A DNA stretch of 36,516 nucleotides, from NCBI GenBank assembly GCA_034429745.1, contig DAOUFY010000078.1:1-36516 (forward strand), written 5' to 3'. The stretch is from JBAXBF01 sp034429745 (GTDB taxonomy: Bacteria; Chloroflexota; Anaerolineae; Anaerolineales; DRKV01). Of the stretch, positions 33,167-36,516 are shown piece after piece. The translations under genes and the position numbers were made by a program. Below the pieces are notes generated by a model. It saw nothing but the letters and a program-made list of their open reading frames with translations. It was not told the DNA's origin and made no database searches. Position 1 is the first letter of the stretch. Every line of letters begins with the position of its first letter.

Positions 33167-33853
33167 ATGAATTTTATCGAACAGATCAATCAATGGCTGC
33201 TGTATTATTCCAATATTTTGCCAGTTGAATTATTCACGATCATTGGCTCATTTATCGAAGAAGTGGTTGCCCCGGTGCCATCACCGCTAGTGATGACGGC
33301 GGCTGGTATCGTAGCTCAAGCTCAACAGAAGAGTTGGCTATATTTGGTTTGGTTGGCATTTTTAGGTGCTCTTGCAAAGACTTTGGGCGGTTGGCTGCTG
33401 TATTTTTTAGCTGATGCAGCTGAAGATCTCGTAATAGGTAAATTTGGCAGCTTCATTGGAGTGGAGAAAGGGGATATTGAAGCAATAGGGCAGCAATATC
33501 TTAAAGGCAACCGCGCCAATGCCATGCTGATGATCATCCGCTCAACTCCTGTTTTCCCCAGTGCACCAGTTTCGGTGATCTGCGGGGCGATTAAGTTTAG
33601 CTTCAAACCATTTATAGTGATCACGTTTCTGGGGTCAATTATTCGGGGTGCGTTTTTCTTGTATTTTGGGTATGCAAGCTTGTACTCTTTGGAGCTGCTC
33701 ATTCATCAAGTCGATCGCATTGAAAATTTCTTCACCTTGCTGATTGCAATAGGTTTAGGTGGGCTGATAGCTTATTTTTATTATCAGCGCGGGCGGGGCA
33801 ACTTGCTGCAAAAGATTGGCAGCCGAATGAAAAAAGAAAATACGATAAATTAG
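33167..33853 (+). CDS. DedA/VTT-domain membrane protein
   Basis: 228 aa with four to five membrane helices. The family's conserved N-terminal block is seen as SFIEEVVAPVPSPLVMTAAG with the buried acidic pair. The second block is MIIRSTPVFPSAPVSVICGAIKF, with the conserved Arg and Pro. DedA proteins are involved in lipid-carrier (undecaprenyl phosphate) or phospholipid translocation and envelope homeostasis. A GAAGGA sequence precedes the ATG. It is followed 17 bases later by the UbiA-type gene, so the two may share a transcript and a lipid theme. Confidence 0.88.
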   Translation: MNFIEQINQWLLYYSNILPVELFTIIGSFIEEVVAPVPSPLVMTAAGIVAQAQQKSWLYLVWLAFLGALAKTLGGWLLYFLADAAEDLVIGKFGSFIGVEKGDIEAIGQQYLKGNRANAMLMIIRSTPVFPSAPVSVICGAIKFSFKPFIVITFLGSIIRGAFFLYFGYASLYSLELLIHQVDRIENFFTLLIAIGLGGLIAYFYYQRGRGNLLQKIGSRMKKENTIN

Positions 33854-33870
33854 TATTGGTGAGGTAGGTT

Positions 33871-34932
33871 ATGGCGACAGGTATGTTTTCGATGTGGTTA
33901 AAAGCAATTCAAATCATTCCGCGTTTGTCCAAAGAAGAATGGAACCGCTTGGATATAATTTCGCGCTGGTTAATTGCAACCCGCGCGGCGGTGCTCATTA
34001 TGACTTTTATTTCTGCAGCTATTGCCGGGCTATGGGGCATTCGCAATCATCACTTTGATTGGTTGACGTGGCTCTTAGTGGCTTTGGGCTTAGTATTGGC
34101 TCATGCAACAAATAATTTGGTCAATGACATTACCGACTTTCAAAAGGGGGTAGATAAGGATAACTATTATCGCACGCAGTATGGGCCTCAACCGCTGGCA
34201 CACGGTTTTATGACGCTGCGCGAATCATGGACTTATGCAGCGGTTACTGGTTTATTGGCGGCATTGATTGGCTTCTATTTGGTGTATGCGCGCGGCGGAC
34301 TGACTTTGGCTTTTATGCTGGCGGGTGCATTTTTCGTTTTGCTCTATACCTATCCCTTAAAATATATTGGGTTGGGTGAATTAGCTGTGTTGCTTGTGTG
34401 GGGTCCGCTGATGATGGGCGGCGGCTATTATGTGCTCAGTGGCAGCTGGGACTGGAACTTGGTTTGGGCAGGATTGCCTTATGCCCTTGGGACAACCGGC
34501 GTTATCTTTGGCAAGCATATTGATAAACTAGAGGATGATCGCCAAAAAGGAATCCATACCTTGCCGGTGATTATTGGGGAACGAAATGCACGCTACTTGT
34601 TGGCTGCCATCACAAGTTTACAGTACCTCTTGGTTGTTTGGTTGGTGCTTGCCGGTATATTTACGCCGCTGATGCTGATTGTCTTTTTTGCCTTTCCAAT
34701 GTTTTTACGCTTTTTTAAGGCATATCTTCAACCGCGCCCGGCGGCGCCTCCGCCATTACCCCAACAACCCAAATCAAAATGGGCAGCTTTTTGGGAAGGG
34801 GATGATTATCCGCCTGAAGGGTGGCCTATGTGGTTTGTGGCTTTTGCTTTTATCCACAATCGGCGCTTCGGTATATTATTCCTCCTTGGTTTTATTACGG
34901 ACGCGCTGCTTCGCAGTCAGGGGATTCTATAG
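33871..34932 (+). CDS. UbiA-family prenyltransferase (MenA-like)
   Basis: 353 aa, about eight membrane helices. The two Asp-rich motifs needed for Mg-diphosphate binding are present: NNLVNDITDFQKGVD in the first loop and HIDKLEDDRQKGIHTLPV in the second. The LVNDITDFxxGxD form resembles MenA, which prenylates 1,4-dihydroxy-2-naphthoate for menaquinone, but other UbiA enzymes look alike and no other men gene is in the window. A Pro-rich loop (~295-310, PRPAAPPPLPQQPKS) late in the protein is unusual. The last 38 bases overlap the convergent acpS gene. Confidence 0.85.
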   Translation: MATGMFSMWLKAIQIIPRLSKEEWNRLDIISRWLIATRAAVLIMTFISAAIAGLWGIRNHHFDWLTWLLVALGLVLAHATNNLVNDITDFQKGVDKDNYYRTQYGPQPLAHGFMTLRESWTYAAVTGLLAALIGFYLVYARGGLTLAFMLAGAFFVLLYTYPLKYIGLGELAVLLVWGPLMMGGGYYVLSGSWDWNLVWAGLPYALGTTGVIFGKHIDKLEDDRQKGIHTLPVIIGERNARYLLAAITSLQYLLVVWLVLAGIFTPLMLIVFFAFPMFLRFFKAYLQPRPAAPPPLPQQPKSKWAAFWEGDDYPPEGWPMWFVAFAFIHNRRFGILFLLGFITDALLRSQGIL

Positions 34933-35287
34933 CTACAGCCATTGCGACCGCATAATCGCGGCTATGGCTGAGGCTGATTGACCAAACATTTAAGCCAAGG
35001 TTCTTTGCTAATTGCAGGGCATTTCCATAAAGGAACAACAGCGGCTCTCCCTGAGCCCCCTTCTGGATTTCAATGTCTTGCCAGTGAATGGTGCCGATGC
35101 CACAGCCTAGAGCTTTGGCGACCGCCTCTTTGGCTGCAAAACGCGCCGCTAATGAAGCCGGGTTGCCGCGAGCGTCATCTATTTCCTGCGCAGTATAAAT
35201 GCGAGTGAGGAATCGCGTTCCGTAGCGTTCGAGTGCGCGCTTTACGCGTTCAATTTCAATGATGTCAATTCCGCTAGCAAGTTTCAC
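34895..35287 (-). CDS. acpS: Holo-[acyl-carrier-protein] synthase (AcpS)
   Basis: 130 aa from a GTG at 35287, whose GTGA overlaps the stop of the upstream gene. Motifs are GIDIIEIERV (D8, Mg ligand), FAAKEAVAKAL (E54) and SISLSHSRDYAVAMAVA. It transfers 4'-phosphopantetheine from CoA to acyl carrier protein. Length is normal. The 3' end overlaps the convergent UbiA gene by 38 bases. Confidence 0.93.
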   Translation of the reverse strand: MKLASGIDIIEIERVKRALERYGTRFLTRIYTAQEIDDARGNPASLAARFAAKEAVAKALGCGIGTIHWQDIEIQKGAQGEPLLFLYGNALQLAKNLGLNVWSISLSHSRDYAVAMAVAIESPDCEAARP

Positions 35288-36516
35288 GAGTTGGAGTTTG
35301 GACTGAGATAGGCGACAGAGCGATTTTGCTCATCGTCCATGGCAATTTCTAAACAATGCCCCTTGCGGTAGTCTTCAATATAGATCAGACGCAGGCAATC
35401 TTTTAAAGGAGCGCCGCCGGGGTAAAACTCTTGTGTGTGATTGGGTGGGTCATAGAAGAATTTACGGTTGAATATTACATCCTTGTCATTGAGATAAATG
35501 GCAAGAGGGTAGATTTGAGCTTCCATTAGGTCTTGAAAGAAATGAGTTCCGAAAGAAGGTTCGGGCGGTGCTTCACCAATGCCTTCGCCAGTGAGTTCGA
35601 TAAGGGCTTTGGTATTGTAGATATCTGAATAGCCGATCCGTACTCCCAAGTCGGGGTTGGTGCTACCCCAGCGCCCGGGACCGACGCAGATGAAAGTTTC
35701 TCCGCTGAGGGCGACATTCAGGCGGCTGATAGCTTGGCTTAAGCCGGCGCGAGCTGTTGCAGTTGGCAAAGAATAATAACCTTCCGGGCTGACAAACAGC
35801 ACATATTTGATGCCTTTAATGTGGCCGCGCGGTACCATACGCCGCGTGGAAAAAATAATGTCCTCTGTGGTTAATTGATTTGGCAGATGAACGTTGTTGC
35901 CTTGAAAGTGACTCTGCGGACGGCATTGCAGCAACGAAATAATTACAGCCGGTTCATTGGGTTTTTCTTCTTTAATGGATACTGTGAATTCGGTATCTAC
36001 CGGCACTTGATAATGCTGTTCTAGTATTTTAAGGATTTTCTTCATTTTTTCAGCGAATGAAGTCCTTTTTAACAGCTCTTCAAAGGTCAGCACTAAGCGG
36101 TCAACGTCTTCAGGGTGAATTTTGCTGCGAATAGGAACGAGATAGCCATCCATATCTAGTTGACCTAAATAGCGTAGAATGGGGTAATCAGAGCGGATTA
36201 CTTCGTGAATTGGCAGCGTGCGGAGCTGATTGCTGCGGAGGTCTAGTAAGTCCACGAAATGCTGAGAGTAGCGTTGAACCGCGCGCGGTGTACTTTCCGG
36301 ACGCAGCAGTGGATGACTAAGGGCAACAAGACGCGGGTAATCGTTACCGGTTTGTTCCACAGCGCGGGTGCCCAAACCCCATACAAGGCGCAGGAAACCA
36401 TCCTCGCGGCGGATTTGAGACGACCAGCGATATAAGTTACGGCTGAAGCCTACGCCGGCGACATGCGGCATGTAGTAATGGCGGTAACGTTCTCCCTCCA
36501 CTACCTGGAGGAGAAT
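35284..36516 (-). CDS. PPDK N-terminal (ATP-grasp) domain protein, 5' end outside window
   Basis: The frame is open to the window edge. An internal GTG at 36501 is not the true start, because the sequence before it (ILLQV) continues the domain. The visible part begins in the PEP-synthase/pyruvate phosphate dikinase N-terminal domain: YMPHVAGVGFSRN, REDGFLRLVWGLGTRAVE, and LLQCRPQSHF at the end of the domain. About 200 further residues follow, with FICVGPGRWGSTNPDLGVRIGYSDI and SFGTHFFQDLMEAQIYPLAIY, that do not contain the phosphohistidine swivel domain or PEP-binding barrel of a complete PPDK. It is therefore a shorter, less studied relative that should bind ATP; the reaction is unknown. Coupled to acpS through a GTGA overlap. 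Confidence 0.75.
   Translation of the reverse strand: MLLQVVEGERYRHYYMPHVAGVGFSRNLYRWSSQIRREDGFLRLVWGLGTRAVEQTGNDYPRLVALSHPLLRPESTPRAVQRYSQHFVDLLDLRSNQLRTLPIHEVIRSDYPILRYLGQLDMDGYLVPIRSKIHPEDVDRLVLTFEELLKRTSFAEKMKKILKILEQHYQVPVDTEFTVSIKEEKPNEPAVIISLLQCRPQSHFQGNNVHLPNQLTTEDIIFSTRRMVPRGHIKGIKYVLFVSPEGYYSLPTATARAGLSQAISRLNVALSGETFICVGPGRWGSTNPDLGVRIGYSDIYNTKALIELTGEGIGEAPPEPSFGTHFFQDLMEAQIYPLAIYLNDKDVIFNRKFFYDPPNHTQEFYPGGAPLKDCLRLIYIEDYRKGHCLEIAMDDEQNRSVAYLSPNSNS

Noticed and set aside
1..36516. CRISPR arrays, tRNA or rRNA genes, insertion sequences, integrases
   Set aside because: No repeat-spacer periodicity, tRNA TTCGA arm context or transposase motif was noticed on reading either strand. 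A tRNAscan or CRISPR search would confirm this.

Overview
The window looks like a chromosomal segment of a bacterium of moderate, slightly AT-rich composition, most likely a member of the Chloroflexota (Anaerolineae-like). This is inference. It rests on exported proteins with Thr-Pro linkers after their signals (26807-29020, 3965-4297), a sufCBD-x-SU gene order with a trailing Rieske protein, lipoprotein-anchored folding enzymes and a CcrM-like methylase. I see no rRNA, tRNA, CRISPR array, insertion sequence or phage gene.

Layout. (1) 1-3090, plus strand: the end of a surface-glycan cluster, with a truncated family 2 glycosyltransferase, a zinc-ribbon methyltransferase, and a fusion of a class II glutamine amidotransferase to a WbpG-like sugar amidotransferase. 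(2) 3112-10438, minus strand: a Nudix hydrolase, then the SUF iron-sulfur operon read sufC-sufB-sufD-(97-aa unknown)-sufS-sufU-Rieske-lipoprotein. It starts from a near-consensus promoter whose spacer holds a palindrome, followed by a leader with a possible Ser-rich mini-ORF. (3) 10482-12765, minus: mutM behind an unusual tyrosine phenol-lyase/tryptophanase-family lyase. (4) 12987-14053, plus: a SprT-like metalloprotease homologue with a strong terminator. (5) 14061-15562, minus: metK under a SAM-I riboswitch with visible promoter, aptamer, anti-terminator and terminator. (6) 15847-25098, plus: a tightly overlapping six-gene MoxR/von Willebrand operon that begins with a peptidase-like protein lacking its catalytic residues. 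(7) 25106-26200, minus: an unknown membrane protein. (8) 26807-29082, plus: a secreted endonuclease/exonuclease/phosphatase-fold protein that appears catalytically dead, with a strong terminator. (9) 29223-34932, plus: an orphan CcrM-like adenine methylase, a lipoprotein fusing a DsbA-like domain to a cyclophilin, a PrsW-like protease, a DedA-like protein and a UbiA prenyltransferase. (10) 34895-36516, minus: acpS coupled to a PPDK N-terminal-domain protein that runs off the window.

How the parts work together. The SUF block is a complete cluster-assembly unit: SufS mobilises sulfur, SufU accepts it, and SufBCD is the scaffold. The MoxR block has the parts of a chaperone/metal-ion-insertion type complex: an AAA+ ATPase, a DUF58 protein, two membrane VWA proteins, a coiled-coil membrane protein and a pseudopeptidase. 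Its target is unknown, and it is the best candidate here for an undescribed system. Several genes start well inside their longest open frames or at TTG/GTG. Where ribosome-binding sites or ATGA-type overlaps decide the start, I give the corrected start.
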